Source: Neobacillus paridis (GTDB taxonomy: Bacteria; Bacillota; Bacilli; Bacillales; Cytobacillaceae). From it: 64,000 nt of DNA. The notes under the pieces are model-generated. The model worked only from the letters and a program-made list of their open reading frames with translations, made no database searches and was not told the DNA's origin. Each line of letters opens with the position of its first letter. The stretch's first letter is position 1. The stretch covers positions 226,984-290,983 of the forward strand of contig NZ_JAESWB010000181.1 of NCBI RefSeq assembly GCF_016765675.1. The letters are read 5' to 3'. This document shows, piece by piece, positions 26,664 through 35,805 of the stretch. The translations under genes were made by a program, and so were the position numbers.

Positions 26664-26708
26664 AAACACGAACATTTTGTATAATAAATGCTAAATTCGT
26701 TCGTACAA
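26664..26708. promoter_or_regulatory. Paired PurBox-like sites (PurR operator)
   Basis: Two CGAAC cores in opposite orientation (26669-26673 forward; 26699-26703 as GTTCG) flanked by A/T-rich arms, just upstream of the purA -35. B. subtilis PurR binds two inverted PurBoxes (AWWWCCGAACWWT) in this position. Both copies here have ACGAAC in place of CCGAAC. Purine repression is inferred. Confidence 0.45.
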
Positions 26709-26851
26709 TCTTTTAAAATAGCAACCTATTGATGACCGACGGCTTTGGTAAAGCGGATCACACACGTAGGAAAATTATGCCCACTAAATGGAAACCTGCC
26801 CGATTAGCGAGTCCGTTAGGGCGGTTCACTCCCGTTGCAAAATTTGCGTAC
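26709..26851. other. Non-coding tail between dnaB terminator and purA operator
   Basis: GC-rich non-coding stretch with short complementary segments (for example GCCCGATTAGC near GGGCGG), in the style of other Bacillus intergenic repeats. No gene or recognised RNA. Confidence 0.3.
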
Positions 26852-26879
26852 AAAAAAGGACAGCCAATGACGGCTATCC
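26852..26879 (-). terminator. Terminator after dnaB
   Basis: On the minus strand GGATAGCC and GGCTGTCC pair around GTCATT and are followed by TTTTTT. Confidence 0.85.
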
Positions 26880-26901
26880 CTAAACCATTCGTATTAAGGT
26901 A

Positions 26902-28266
26902 TTAAGCACCAGGCGGTACCATGGAATCATCAAAACGTCTCTCTAAGTTTACGAATTTATTATATTCTTTTACAAATGCCAGCTGTACCGTCCCAACCGG
27001 ACCATTACGCTGCTTGGCAATGATGATTTCAATAATATTTTTATTCTCCGATTCCTTATCATAATAGTCATCGCGATAGAGGAAGGCAACAATATCAGCA
27101 TCTTGCTCGATACTTCCGGATTCACGAATATCAGACATCATCGGCCGCTTGTCCTGGCGCTGCTCGACACCACGGGACAACTGTGAAAGGGCAATGACAG
27201 GCACTTCAAGTTCACGGGCCAGCTGTTTCAGGGCACGGGAAATTTCCGAAACTTCCTGCTGGCGATTTTCACCCGGCCTGCCGCTTCCAACAATCAGCTG
27301 CAGGTAATCGATTAAAATCATTCCTAAACCATGTTCCTGCTTGAGACGACGGCATTTAGCACGAATTTCATTTACCCGGATGCCAGGGGTATCATCGATA
27401 TAAATCCCCGCATTCGACAGACTGCCCATTGCCATGACCAGCTTGCCCCAGTCATCATCGGTCAGGGAACCAGTACGAAGCCTTTGAGCATCAATGTTTC
27501 CCTCGGCGCAGAGCATCCGCATGACAAGCTGCTCTGCCCCCATCTCAAGGCTGAAAATAGCAACATTCTCACCGGCCTTAATGGCGACGTTCTGGGCAAT
27601 ATTTAAGGCAAACGCGGTTTTACCAACAGATGGCCGAGCCCCGACAATAATTAAATCATTGCGCTGAAATCCTGCGGTCATCCGGTCGAGTTCGGTAAAT
27701 CCCGTCGGAATCCCGGTGATATCGCCAACACGGCTGTGCATCAGCTCAATATTATCGTATGTCCGAACAAGAACATCCTTAATATTTTGGAAGGCCCCGG
27801 CGTTCTTTCTTTGGGCCACGTCGAGAATGCTTTTTTCCGCTTCATTTAGAACTGTCTCCACTTCGTCTTCACGTGTATATCCATCCGTTGCAATGTTTGT
27901 GGCGGTGCGGATCAATCTTCGTAATAAAGACTTTTCTTCTACGATTCTAGCATAATATTCGATATTTGCAGCCGTTGGAACAGAGCCGGCCAGCTCGCTT
28001 AAATAGCTGACACCGCCAATATCTTCAATCAAGTTCGTGGCTGATAATTCCTCGGTGACGGTTATTAGGTCGACTGCCTTGCCTTCATCATTCAGCTTTA
28101 ACATGACGTTAAAGATCTTTTGGTGAGCAGCCCGGTAGAAATCTTCAGGCATCAAAATTTCAGAAGCCAATGTTAAAGAAGACGGTTCTAAAAAAATGGC
28201 TCCTAAAACCGCTTGCTCGGCTTCAATATTCTGCGGAGGCATGCGGTCAGCAAATAAGTCACTCAT
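26902..28266 (-). CDS. dnaB: Replicative DNA helicase (DnaB; DnaC in B. subtilis)
   Basis: A 454-residue hexameric helicase of the DnaB family that unwinds DNA at the fork and recruits primase. N-terminal domain (about 1-110, PPQNIEAEQAVLG), then a RecA-like motor with Walker A GARPSVGKTAF (about 210), Walker B MILIDYLQLI and the R-finger-like region RESGSIEQDADIV. Start at MSDLFADRMPP behind AGGAGG; the 34-codon upstream extension lacks a ribosome-binding site. A terminator separates it from rplI. In B. subtilis naming this is dnaC. Confidence 0.96.
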   Translation of the reverse strand: MSDLFADRMPPQNIEAEQAVLGAIFLEPSSLTLASEILMPEDFYRAAHQKIFNVMLKLNDEGKAVDLITVTEELSATNLIEDIGGVSYLSELAGSVPTAANIEYYARIVEEKSLLRRLIRTATNIATDGYTREDEVETVLNEAEKSILDVAQRKNAGAFQNIKDVLVRTYDNIELMHSRVGDITGIPTGFTELDRMTAGFQRNDLIIVGARPSVGKTAFALNIAQNVAIKAGENVAIFSLEMGAEQLVMRMLCAEGNIDAQRLRTGSLTDDDWGKLVMAMGSLSNAGIYIDDTPGIRVNEIRAKCRRLKQEHGLGMILIDYLQLIVGSGRPGENRQQEVSEISRALKQLARELEVPVIALSQLSRGVEQRQDKRPMMSDIRESGSIEQDADIVAFLYRDDYYDKESENKNIIEIIIAKQRNGPVGTVQLAFVKEYNKFVNLERRFDDSMVPPGA

Positions 28267-28385
28267 ATAGCAAAACCTCCTGGAAGAAGGATTATTTTTT
28301 AAAAGGGATCTGTGAAGGCTTTTGTCGCCGATGTCGTCAAATAGAATGAGTCGGCAGTCAGCAAACAAGTTTTAACAAAGCCTTG

Positions 28386-28418
28386 CAAAAAGAAAAGTGA
28401 CCAGTTAAAACCGATCAC
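28386..28418 (-). terminator. Terminator between rplI and dnaB
   Basis: On the minus strand GTGATCGGTT and AACTGGTCAC pair (with wobbles) and are followed by TTTTCTTTTT. Confidence 0.75.
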
Positions 28419-28474
28419 ATGGATAAGAGTCTATCTCTATTCTATCATGATTTGTCCAAATTTGAACTGGAAAA

Positions 28475-28921
28475 TCACACTTCTTTAACATGTACTTTTA
28501 AGGTAGCGGTGACCTCATGATGAAGTTTCACCGGAACCTTGGTAACGCCCAGGGAGCGGATAGCATCGGACATTTCCATTTTCCGTTTATCAATTTTAAT
28601 GCCATGCTTTTTCTGCAGTTCTTCAGCAATTTGCTTCGATGTAATGGAGCCGAACAGTCTGCCGCCTTCACCTGCTTTAGCTGATAATTCCACTGTAATC
28701 TGATCCAATTTTTCCTTTAATTTCTTGGCTTCAGCCAGCTCCTCGGCAGCTAGCTTTTCCTGCTTTTTATTTTGTGCCTCTAAAGAACTGATATTAGCTT
28801 TTGTTGCTTCAATTGCCAAGCCTTGTTTTAACAAAAAGTTATGAGCATAGCCATCAGCAACATTTTTGATTTCACCCTTTTTTCCTTTTCCTTTGACATC
28901 CTTTAGAAAAATAACCTTCAT
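28475..28921 (-). CDS. rplI: 50S ribosomal protein L9
   Basis: A 148-residue L9: the N-terminal domain [17 protein letters not shown] binds 23S rRNA near the L1 stalk base, a long Lys/Glu-rich connecting helix spans about 42-75, and the C-terminal domain ends KVHVKEV. It overlaps the 3' end of gdpP by 4 bases (ATGA), so translation is coupled. Confidence 0.97.
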   Translation of the reverse strand: MKVIFLKDVKGKGKKGEIKNVADGYAHNFLLKQGLAIEATKANISSLEAQNKKQEKLAAEELAEAKKLKEKLDQITVELSAKAGEGGRLFGSITSKQIAEELQKKHGIKIDKRKMEMSDAIRSLGVTKVPVKLHHEVTATLKVHVKEV

Positions 28922-30891
28922 TCTTTTTTGCTCCCTTCAAAATATTCGTCAATTGCCTGCTTTAATTTCGCTTCTGTTTCAGCTATGGTTAATCCTGATA
29001 GCTGCGTTGCGGCATTGGTTAAATGCCCGCCGCCCTTTAAGCTTTCCATAATAATTTGAACATTGACATTTCCTAAGGAGCGGGCACTGATGCCAATAAC
29101 ATCTTCATTCCGTTTGGCAATCACGAAGGAGGCCAGGACGCCATCCATCGATAGTAACGTATCGGCCGCCTGGGCAATGATCACTTGGTCATGTACGTCA
29201 AATTCGCCGCCTTTGGCAATGGCAATGCCGTTACGATAAAAAACAACAGATTCAATTAATTTTGATCTTTGTTTAAATGTATCTATGCTCTCTTTCATAA
29301 ACTTCTGAACAAGGATCGTATCAGCTCCATGTGCCCGAAGGTAGGATGCCGCATCGAATGTCCTCGAGCCCGTCCGCAGCGTAAAGCTTTTTGTATCGAC
29401 AATAATTCCAGCTAGCAAAGCAGTCGCTTCAATTACCTCTATTTTAGCGCGTTTTGGCTGATATTCAAGGAACTCAGTCACCAGTTCCGACGTAGAGGAA
29501 GCATATGGTTCCATATAAACCAGCAATGGATTACTAATAAAGTCCTCGCCACGGCGATGATGGTCAATGACGACAACATGGTCAATGCGATTTAGCAGCC
29601 GTTCTTCGATGACCATTGAAGGCTTATGGGTATCAACGACAACCAACAGGGTTTTATCTGTGGCAATTTCCAGCGCTTCTTCCGGGCCGATGAACCGGGA
29701 ATATAACCTCTCTTGGGTGCGGATTTCATCCATTAAGCGTTTGACACCATTATCGACCTCTTGCATATTCACGACAATATAGGCATCTTTTTGATTCATC
29801 TGGGCTACCTTATAAATGCCAATACTGGCACCGATCGAATCCATATCCGGATTTTTATGGCCCATAATGATCACTTTATCACTTGCGGTTATTAGATCTT
29901 TTATGGCATGAGAAATGACCCGTGCCCTTACCCTTGTTCGTTTTTCAATCGGGTTGGTTTTCCCACCATAAAATTTCACCTTACCGTTTGGCAGTTTAAT
30001 TGCCACTTGGTCACCGCCCCGACCCAATGCCAAATCAAGGCTCGACTGAGCTAACACGCCTAATTCCGGCAACGAGGAGACCCCTGTTCCCACTCCAATA
30101 CTCAAGGTAAAGGAAACATTATGTTTTGAAGTCATTTCCCTGATATCATCCAGGATGGTGAATTTCCCCTTTTCCAGGGAATGGAGGATTTCCTCGTTAA
30201 ATACCGCAATAAAGCGCTCTGATGAAACCCGCTTGAGGAAAATCCCATTATCATTTGCCCATTTATTCAAAATAGAAGTGACCAAATTATTGATGCTTCC
30301 ACGCATTTGATCATCCATACCCTGGGTTAGCTCATCATAATTATCTAAAAAGATGATGGCAATCACGGTTCGTTCATTCTGATAGATTTGTTCCAGCTCT
30401 TTTTGCTCCGTTACATCAAAAAAATATAGCAGCCGCTCTTCATGTTTATGAATAACACGAAACTTCCGCTCACGAAGAGTGATAATTTCCGACTTTATTT
30501 CTTGTTTTATTAACGGAATCAGATCGTCGGCCACATCATAAAGTGATCTTCCTATCAGGGTGTCCTCATCAAAGCAAGAAGCCAAAAAAGGATTGGCCCA
30601 TTCGATATAATATTCATCATTGATGAGCATTATCCCGATCGGCATCTCCAGCAATGCCTCCTCGCCAACCCTTTTGATCCGGTAAGAAAGAGTGGCGATA
30701 TACTCTTCCATTTCCTGTCTTTGGCGCCGGTCTACGATAAACATATAATAGACCGGGATGATCATTAATACCAGCCCTGCCAGACTCAAGATCCAATTAT
30801 ATAAGAAAAGGACGAGAAGCAGTATGACTACAACGCCCAGTAAACCGTAAAAAGGGTATCGGATTGACCTCTTTTCTATAAATGCCGGCAA
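28918..30891 (-). CDS. gdpP: c-di-AMP phosphodiesterase GdpP (YybT)
   Basis: A 657-residue membrane enzyme that degrades cyclic di-AMP. Two N-terminal transmembrane helices (about 10-52), a PAS domain that can bind haem (about 70-150), a degenerate GGDEF domain (about 170-300), then DHH/DHHA1 (about 335-650). Catalytic motifs visible: [13 protein letters not shown] (about 345), VVDTHKPS and VVIDHHRRG (about 420-445), and [11 protein letters not shown] (about 625). It sits between a yybS-like gene and rplI as in Bacillus. It controls potassium, osmotic and wall homeostasis through c-di-AMP. Confidence 0.96.
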   Translation of the reverse strand: MPAFIEKRSIRYPFYGLLGVVVILLLVLFLYNWILSLAGLVLMIIPVYYMFIVDRRQRQEMEEYIATLSYRIKRVGEEALLEMPIGIMLINDEYYIEWANPFLASCFDEDTLIGRSLYDVADDLIPLIKQEIKSEIITLRERKFRVIHKHEERLLYFFDVTEQKELEQIYQNERTVIAIIFLDNYDELTQGMDDQMRGSINNLVTSILNKWANDNGIFLKRVSSERFIAVFNEEILHSLEKGKFTILDDIREMTSKHNVSFTLSIGVGTGVSSLPELGVLAQSSLDLALGRGGDQVAIKLPNGKVKFYGGKTNPIEKRTRVRARVISHAIKDLITASDKVIIMGHKNPDMDSIGASIGIYKVAQMNQKDAYIVVNMQEVDNGVKRLMDEIRTQERLYSRFIGPEEALEIATDKTLLVVVDTHKPSMVIEERLLNRIDHVVVIDHHRRGEDFISNPLLVYMEPYASSTSELVTEFLEYQPKRAKIEVIEATALLAGIIVDTKSFTLRTGSRTFDAASYLRAHGADTILVQKFMKESIDTFKQRSKLIESVVFYRNGIAIAKGGEFDVHDQVIIAQAADTLLSMDGVLASFVIAKRNEDVIGISARSLGNVNVQIIMESLKGGGHLTNAATQLSGLTIAETEAKLKQAIDEYFEGSKKE

Positions 30892-30916
30892 CGTTTTCAG
30901 CTCCTATTTGAAAGTC

Positions 30917-31861
30917 TTACTGTTTTTTTTCAAACCGCTTTCGAAAATCAAATCCCAAATCGGTAATACCCAATAACATTATTATATAATGAATAGTTGG
31001 AAACATAAAAGCGAGAATTGCGATAAAGACCCCCAGCCCTTTTGTCACAGACCGCTGATAGAAGATAAAAAAGAGAAATGACAGCCCTTGTATCACCATA
31101 AACATTTCCAATATATATCTCGCATTGATGACAGCAGTATATAAAAATGTGCCTTCTGCCGGGTGGGCAAGGAGATGAATGGCCATTGCAATAATGTAAT
31201 ACCATAACAGGCTGCGCGGCAGGGTTAAGTTCCGGAAGCTGCCCCACGGCTGCACCTTGATGCCGAATCTTTTAATAATCGGAAAACAAATCCATTGAAT
31301 GATAAATATGGATATAATTGAGACCATAATCAACAAACTCGGGGCAAGCGCTTGCAGCGTTTTAATCATCGTCGTATATTGTTTATGGATTTGCGCCAAT
31401 TGGCTTTCTTGTCCCATTGACCTTAACAGATCCTCTGACATTTTAAACGATTGTTTATAGGCCTCCGTCAACTCATGAATAATATCAAATTTAAAAAAGG
31501 CGACGCTGACCGCATAGGTAATCACCAATCCGGCCATCAAAATAAGGGAGCTGGAAATCAATATAGTTGTCCGGCTCTTATTTTTTTGCAATAAATAGCC
31601 TATACTTGAACCAATCATGCCATATAGTAGCATGAACCCTAGGCCCATAAAGGAGCCTGCGATGAATGAAATAAACACCGCGGCGATAAAAAAGGCGATA
31701 ATATTTTTTAAATTATTTTTTGCCGCAAACATCATAAATGGCAGTGGCAAAACAAAATTCAAGATCGAGCCAACCAGCGGTATATATATCGTAATTAATA
31801 ATATGGCTGTGAAGGCTGCCAATAGAATGGCACCTTCCGTTAATTTACCTGCATTTCTCAC
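30917..31861 (-). CDS. YybS-family membrane protein (DUF2232)
   Basis: A 314-residue polytopic membrane protein with about eight hydrophobic segments. The N-terminal GAILLAAFTAILLITIYIP region and the conserved Pro/Gly-rich second helix fit DUF2232/YybS, encoded before gdpP-rplI-dnaB in Bacillus. YybS has no established biochemical activity; an S-component-like vitamin-transporter fold has been suggested for the wider clan. First gene of the operon running to rplI. Confidence 0.85.
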   Translation of the reverse strand: MRNAGKLTEGAILLAAFTAILLITIYIPLVGSILNFVLPLPFMMFAAKNNLKNIIAFFIAAVFISFIAGSFMGLGFMLLYGMIGSSIGYLLQKNKSRTTILISSSLILMAGLVITYAVSVAFFKFDIIHELTEAYKQSFKMSEDLLRSMGQESQLAQIHKQYTTMIKTLQALAPSLLIMVSIISIFIIQWICFPIIKRFGIKVQPWGSFRNLTLPRSLLWYYIIAMAIHLLAHPAEGTFLYTAVINARYILEMFMVIQGLSFLFFIFYQRSVTKGLGVFIAILAFMFPTIHYIIMLLGITDLGFDFRKRFEKKQ

Positions 31862-32042
31862 TTCTTCACCCCTAAATGATTTGGAAACCTAATCCTTATT
31901 TTATCGACATCTAAAACTCTATTCAACCTATCTATTTTAACTATTTTTCGAAACTTTCATCATTCCTTAACGAATAAACTTATAAAATGAAATGATAACA
32001 GGTTATAATGAAGTATAGGTTTACCGGGAAAGGAAGAAATGG

Positions 32043-32110
32043 ATGAAAAAACAATCTTTATTATTTTGTTTCATCATGCTAAGAAGTACGGCTTTAAGGG
32101 ATTGAAATAA
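32043..32110 (+). pseudogene. modA relic (signal peptide joined to C-terminal codons)
   Basis: After a good AAAGGAAG site, an ATG starts a typical signal-peptide segment (MKKQSLLFCFIML). A few codons later, in another frame, comes K-K-Y-G-F-K-G-L-K and a stop at 32108-32110, the usual ending of molybdate-binding protein ModA. The ~230 codons between are missing. This reads as an internal deletion that removed nearly all of modA directly upstream of modB. Confidence 0.65.
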
Positions 32111-32114
32111 CGAA

Positions 32115-32771
32115 ATGTCAGCAAACTTTTGGTCACCGATTAAACTTTCTGTCGAGATTGCATCTATTTCAGGTATCTTGGTACTTATTTTTGGACTATT
32201 TTTTGGAAAAATTATGGCTGGAAAGAATTTCAAAGGAAAGGTTTTACTGGAGACAGGATTCCTTCTGCCGTTAGTATTGCCGCCAACGGTTGTCGGCTTT
32301 TTATTAATCGTAATTTTTGGCCGAAATAGTCCGATTGGACAAGTTATTGAATTGCTCATGCACCAGCCGTTGATGTTTACAAAATGGGCCGCTGTAATTG
32401 CCTCAACAGTTGTTGCCTTTCCACTGATGTATCAATCAGCAAAAGCCGGATTTGAGGCCATTGATGAGGATATTGAAAATGCCGCCCGGGTGGACGGGGC
32501 TAATGAGCTAAAGCTCTTTTTCACCATTTCAATTCCGCTTGCTCTTAAAGCGATCATTTCCGGTGCAATATTAAGTTTTTCCAGGGCGCTGGGCGAATTT
32601 GGTGCGACATTAATGTTTGCCGGTAACATCCCCGGAAGAACGCAAACGATTCCTACTGCCATTTATATCGCCATAGATTCAGGCAATATGCAGCTTGCCT
32701 GGTTGTGGGCAATCAGCATGATCGCCATTTCCTTTATTATGCTGCTGTGCGTTCATTTTACAAAGTCTTAG
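32115..32771 (+). CDS. modB: Molybdate ABC transporter permease ModB (orphan)
   Basis: A 218-residue inner-membrane permease with about five or six helices and the EAA loop (SAKAGFEAIDEDIENAARVDGA, about residues 115-135) that contacts the ModC ATPase. Normal length for ModB. It is not accompanied by modC, and upstream only a relic of modA remains, so it cannot form a transporter on its own unless partners are encoded elsewhere. No Shine-Dalgarno of its own is obvious; it was translationally coupled to modA. Confidence 0.85.
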   Translation: MSANFWSPIKLSVEIASISGILVLIFGLFFGKIMAGKNFKGKVLLETGFLLPLVLPPTVVGFLLIVIFGRNSPIGQVIELLMHQPLMFTKWAAVIASTVVAFPLMYQSAKAGFEAIDEDIENAARVDGANELKLFFTISIPLALKAIISGAILSFSRALGEFGATLMFAGNIPGRTQTIPTAIYIAIDSGNMQLAWLWAISMIAISFIMLLCVHFTKS

Positions 32772-32773
32772 TT

Positions 32774-32912
32774 AATGACAACTCGCCGATTGACTACCCT
32801 TTAAGGCGACGACAGAGGCGAGTTGGGCTTATGTGCTTAATGGGAAGGTTTATATGCTTTCCTATTGGCTATCGGCCAAAAAAAGACACCCTTGATTGGG
32901 TGCCTTTTTTTA
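32774..32912. terminator. Convergent terminators between modB and rpsR
   Basis: First CAACTCGCC (32780) pairs with GGCGAGTTG (32817), a long-loop stem. Then a compact terminator AAAAGACACCC/GGGTGCCTTTTTT (32880-32910), with A- and T-runs, acts for rpsR on the minus strand and probably for modB on the plus strand. Confidence 0.75.
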
Positions 32913-32952
32913 ATTTATTTTATCAAGCTCCAAACGGTCGCTTTCGCTTTTC

Positions 32953-33213
<261 letters not shown>

Positions 33214-33241
33214 TTAATAAATCCGTTCGTTATAGGTTACA

Positions 33242-33751
33242 TTAGAATGGGAGATCATCATCAGAAATATCAATTTGACCGCTTCCTGCAAATGGGTCAT
33301 CATCCACTCTTGTAAACCCTTGATTAGCATTTTGACGTTGTTGATTCTGATTGCCGCCGCCATATGAAGACCCTTGAGGCTCCCGTGGTGGTGTGCCGTA
33401 AAAATCGTTGCCGTTTCTGTTGCTGGATGACCCTTTAGGTTCAAGGAATTGCACACTTTCAGCCAAGACTTCCGTCACATAGACGCGGCGTCCATCCTGA
33501 GCTTCGTAGTTTCGCGTTTGAATGCGCCCATCAACTCCAGCCAAGCTGCCCTTTTTCAAATAGTTAGCGACATTTTCCGCCGGTTTTCGCCAAACAACAC
33601 AGTTAATAAAGTCTGCTTCGCGCTCACCCTGCTGATTGGAAAATGGACGATTGCAAGCCAAAGTAAAGGTAGCAACAGCTACTCCACTAGGGGTATAACG
33701 CAATTCTGGATCCTTCGTTAAACGGCCAACTAGCACGACACGATTCATCAT
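33242..33751 (-). CDS. ssb: Single-stranded DNA-binding protein SsbA
   Basis: A 169-residue SSB. The OB fold occupies about 1-108 ([20 protein letters not shown]), followed by a Gly/Gln/Asn-rich disordered linker and the acidic tip ISDDDLPF that recruits repair and replication partners. Start at the ATG nine bases after GGGAG. Located between rpsF and rpsR as in all Bacillus; cotranscribed. Confidence 0.96.
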   Translation of the reverse strand: MMNRVVLVGRLTKDPELRYTPSGVAVATFTLACNRPFSNQQGEREADFINCVVWRKPAENVANYLKKGSLAGVDGRIQTRNYEAQDGRRVYVTEVLAESVQFLEPKGSSSNRNGNDFYGTPPREPQGSSYGGGNQNQQRQNANQGFTRVDDDPFAGSGQIDISDDDLPF

Positions 33752-33778
33752 CGGAATCAACTCCCTTTCTTTCCAATA

Positions 33779-33794
33779 TGTTCCACGTGAAACA
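33779..33794. promoter_or_regulatory. parS site between ssb and rpsF
   Basis: TGTTCCACGTGAAACA fits the ParB consensus TGTTNCACGTGAAACA exactly. It lies in the short rpsF-ssb gap. Confidence 0.9.
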
Positions 33795-33829
33795 TGTAAG
33801 CTTGGAAAAAATTTATCATAAAATTAATC

Positions 33830-34117
33830 TTAGTCTTCTTCTTTAATTACGATATGACGAATGATATCTTCGTTAATTTTTGCAAGACGAGAAAATTCTT
33901 GCACTGCAGCTGCTGGGGAAGTTGTATTCACGATTTCGTAATATCCATCACGGAAATCATTGATTTCGTAAGCTAAACGACGCTTACCCCAATCTTTTGA
34001 TTCAGCTGTTTCCGCACCATTTTCAAGAAGAATGTTATTAAAGCGCTCCACAAGAGCCTTCTTTGCTTCATCTTCAATGTTTGGGCGGATGATGTACATA
34101 ATTTCGTACTTATTCAT
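33830..34117 (-). CDS. rpsF: 30S ribosomal protein S6
   Basis: A 95-residue S6 ([13 protein letters not shown], four-stranded ferredoxin-like fold) that pairs with S18. Start at the ATG behind AGGAGGTGTAACCGTG; the longer frame upstream is leader sequence. First gene of rpsF-ssb-rpsR; the leader shows a structure that may be the S6:S18 feedback site. Confidence 0.96.
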   Translation of the reverse strand: MNKYEIMYIIRPNIEDEAKKALVERFNNILLENGAETAESKDWGKRRLAYEINDFRDGYYEIVNTTSPAAAVQEFSRLAKINEDIIRHIVIKEED

Positions 34118-34124
34118 CACGGTT

Positions 34125-34166
34125 ACACCTCCTTTTGGTCTAAACGGCCCCCTCTTTTTTAAAAGG
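34125..34166 (-). promoter_or_regulatory. Candidate S6:S18-binding leader of rpsF
   Basis: On the minus strand CTCCTT pairs with AAGGAG of the Shine-Dalgarno (P1), and GCCC pairs with GGGC (P2), leaving a CCGTTTAGACC segment. This agrees with the known S6:S18 autoregulatory RNA (a CCG beside a helix mimicking the 16S site). Sequestration of the ribosome-binding site would give translational repression. Confidence 0.55.
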
Positions 34167-34243
34167 GCAAGGAGCAATTATTCATTACTCACGAATTCAA
34201 ATTATAACATAGGCTGGATGGAAAAGCAATTTGTTTTCCGAAA

Positions 34244-34313
34244 CGCTAATATACTTTGGAAAAGCGCTAATTAAACAGCTAAATTCGCTAATAAGTGGGA
34301 CAAAATCGCTAAT
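34244..34313. repeat. Phased 21-bp repeat, four CGCTAAT units
   Basis: CGCTAAT recurs at 34244, 34265, 34286 and 34307, exactly 21 bp apart (two DNA turns). The rest of each unit varies; the last two share CGCTAATAAGT. Non-coding, between ychF and rpsF. Confidence 0.85.
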
Positions 34314-34336
34314 AAGTCTTTTTTCAATAACGAAAA

Positions 34337-34361
34337 AGTGTCAGGCACCACACCTGACACT
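34337..34361 (-). terminator. Terminator after ychF
   Basis: AGTGTCAGG and CCTGACACT pair around a 7-base loop; on the minus strand TTTTT follows. The same GTGTCAGGCACC wording is a common Bacillaceae intergenic hairpin. Confidence 0.8.
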
Positions 34362-34365
34362 CTCA

Positions 34366-35466
34366 TCATACATTAAAACGGAAATGGACAACATCGCCGT
34401 CTTGTACTTCATAATCTTTCCCTTCCAAGCGGACTTTACCAGCTTCCTTGGCAGCATTATAGCTTCCAGCAGCTACAAGATCCTCATAGGAAACAACTTC
34501 TGCGCGAATAAAACCGCGTTCGAAATCAGAGTGGATAATTCCCGCACATTGCGGTGCCTTCATCCCTTTTCTAAATGTCCAAGCGCGCACCTCTTGCACA
34601 CCAGCGGTAAAATAAGTTGCCAACCCAAGTAAATGATAAGCGGCGCGAATTAACTGATCAAGCCCTGATTCAGCAATGCCCAGTTCTTCCAGGAACATTT
34701 GCTTTTCTTCGCCTTCCAATTCGGCAATTTCCTCTTCTATCTTGGCACAAATGACAATAACTTCGGCATTTTCTTTTGCTGCATATTCACGAACCTGCTT
34801 TACATAGTCATTTTCGGATGGATCAGCAACATCATCCTCGCTGACATTAGCGACATAGAGCACAGGTTTAATCGTTAATAAATGCAAATGTCTGACTATC
34901 TTCATTTGCTCTTCGGTAAAAGCAACCGAACGCGCCGGTTTCTCCGCTTCAAAGGCCTCACGCAACAGCGTTAGAACTTCAAATTCGGCTACCGAATCCT
35001 TATCCTTTTGCTTGGCCATTTTTTCCACCCGGCCAATCCGTTTTTCAACTGTTTCCATATCGGCAAGAATGAGCTCCAAATTAATCGTTTCGATGTCGGA
35101 AATCGGATCCACTTTACCGGAAACATGGGTAATATTTTCATCAGCAAAGCAGCGGACCACCTGGCAAATAGCATCTACTTCGCGGATATGCGATAAGAAT
35201 TTGTTCCCCAAACCTTCCCCCTTGCTGGCGCCTTTGACAATTCCGGCGATATCAGTAAATTCAAACGCGGTAGGAACAGTCTTTTTTGGATGGACCAACT
35301 CTGTTAATTTTTGCAGCCGGTAATCCGGCACCTCAACTATCCCGACATTGGGGTCAATTGTACAGAAAGGATAGTTTGCTGATTCCGCACCAGCTTGGGT
35401 AATTGCGTTAAATAACGTCGACTTTCCGACATTCGGCAGGCCGACAATCCCAGCAGTTAAAGCCAT
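34366..35466 (-). CDS. ychF: Ribosome-binding ATPase YchF/EngD
   Basis: A 366-residue Obg-family P-loop protein that prefers ATP over GTP. G1 GLPNVGKSTLFNA (about 8-20), coiled-coil insert (about 125-170), and a C-terminal TGS domain (about 280-365, FRKGMKAPQCAGIIHSDFERGFIRAEV). It binds ribosomes and modulates stress responses. Known as yyaF in B. subtilis, upstream of rpsF as here. Confidence 0.96.
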   Translation of the reverse strand: MALTAGIVGLPNVGKSTLFNAITQAGAESANYPFCTIDPNVGIVEVPDYRLQKLTELVHPKKTVPTAFEFTDIAGIVKGASKGEGLGNKFLSHIREVDAICQVVRCFADENITHVSGKVDPISDIETINLELILADMETVEKRIGRVEKMAKQKDKDSVAEFEVLTLLREAFEAEKPARSVAFTEEQMKIVRHLHLLTIKPVLYVANVSEDDVADPSENDYVKQVREYAAKENAEVIVICAKIEEEIAELEGEEKQMFLEELGIAESGLDQLIRAAYHLLGLATYFTAGVQEVRAWTFRKGMKAPQCAGIIHSDFERGFIRAEVVSYEDLVAAGSYNAAKEAGKVRLEGKDYEVQDGDVVHFRFNV

Positions 35467-35805
35467 TCACGTTCACTCCTCAAGAAATTTTTATCTATTT
35501 TAAATACTGTTAATTTTTATCAAGGCGGTGTGATTAGTCAAAGCATCATTCGCAGCAAAATACCCTTTACAAAAGTTTTGCCCCACCCTTTACAAATACC
35601 TTTCACAATTATAGGCATTTGTCAGGAAAAAGACAAGAAATGATCAAACTCTCAATCTACTGAGTTTGTTAACATTTTTCAGCAATTTCCAACAATGTTT
35701 TCTATTTAACTATCAAATATGGTAAAATTTAAGACAAGCAATTCTTATCATCGCCAAAAATAAACAATTTTATCCTTACTTAAGTCATTTATTGAAGAGG
35801 GAACT
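35467..35805. other. Divergent intergenic region ychF / glucosaminidase
   Basis: About 340 bp, AT-rich. It holds ACCCTTTACAAA repeated at 35562 and 35585 (23-bp spacing) and presumably promoters for both genes, but I cannot fix a convincing -35/-10 pair. No RNA gene recognised. Confidence 0.35.
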
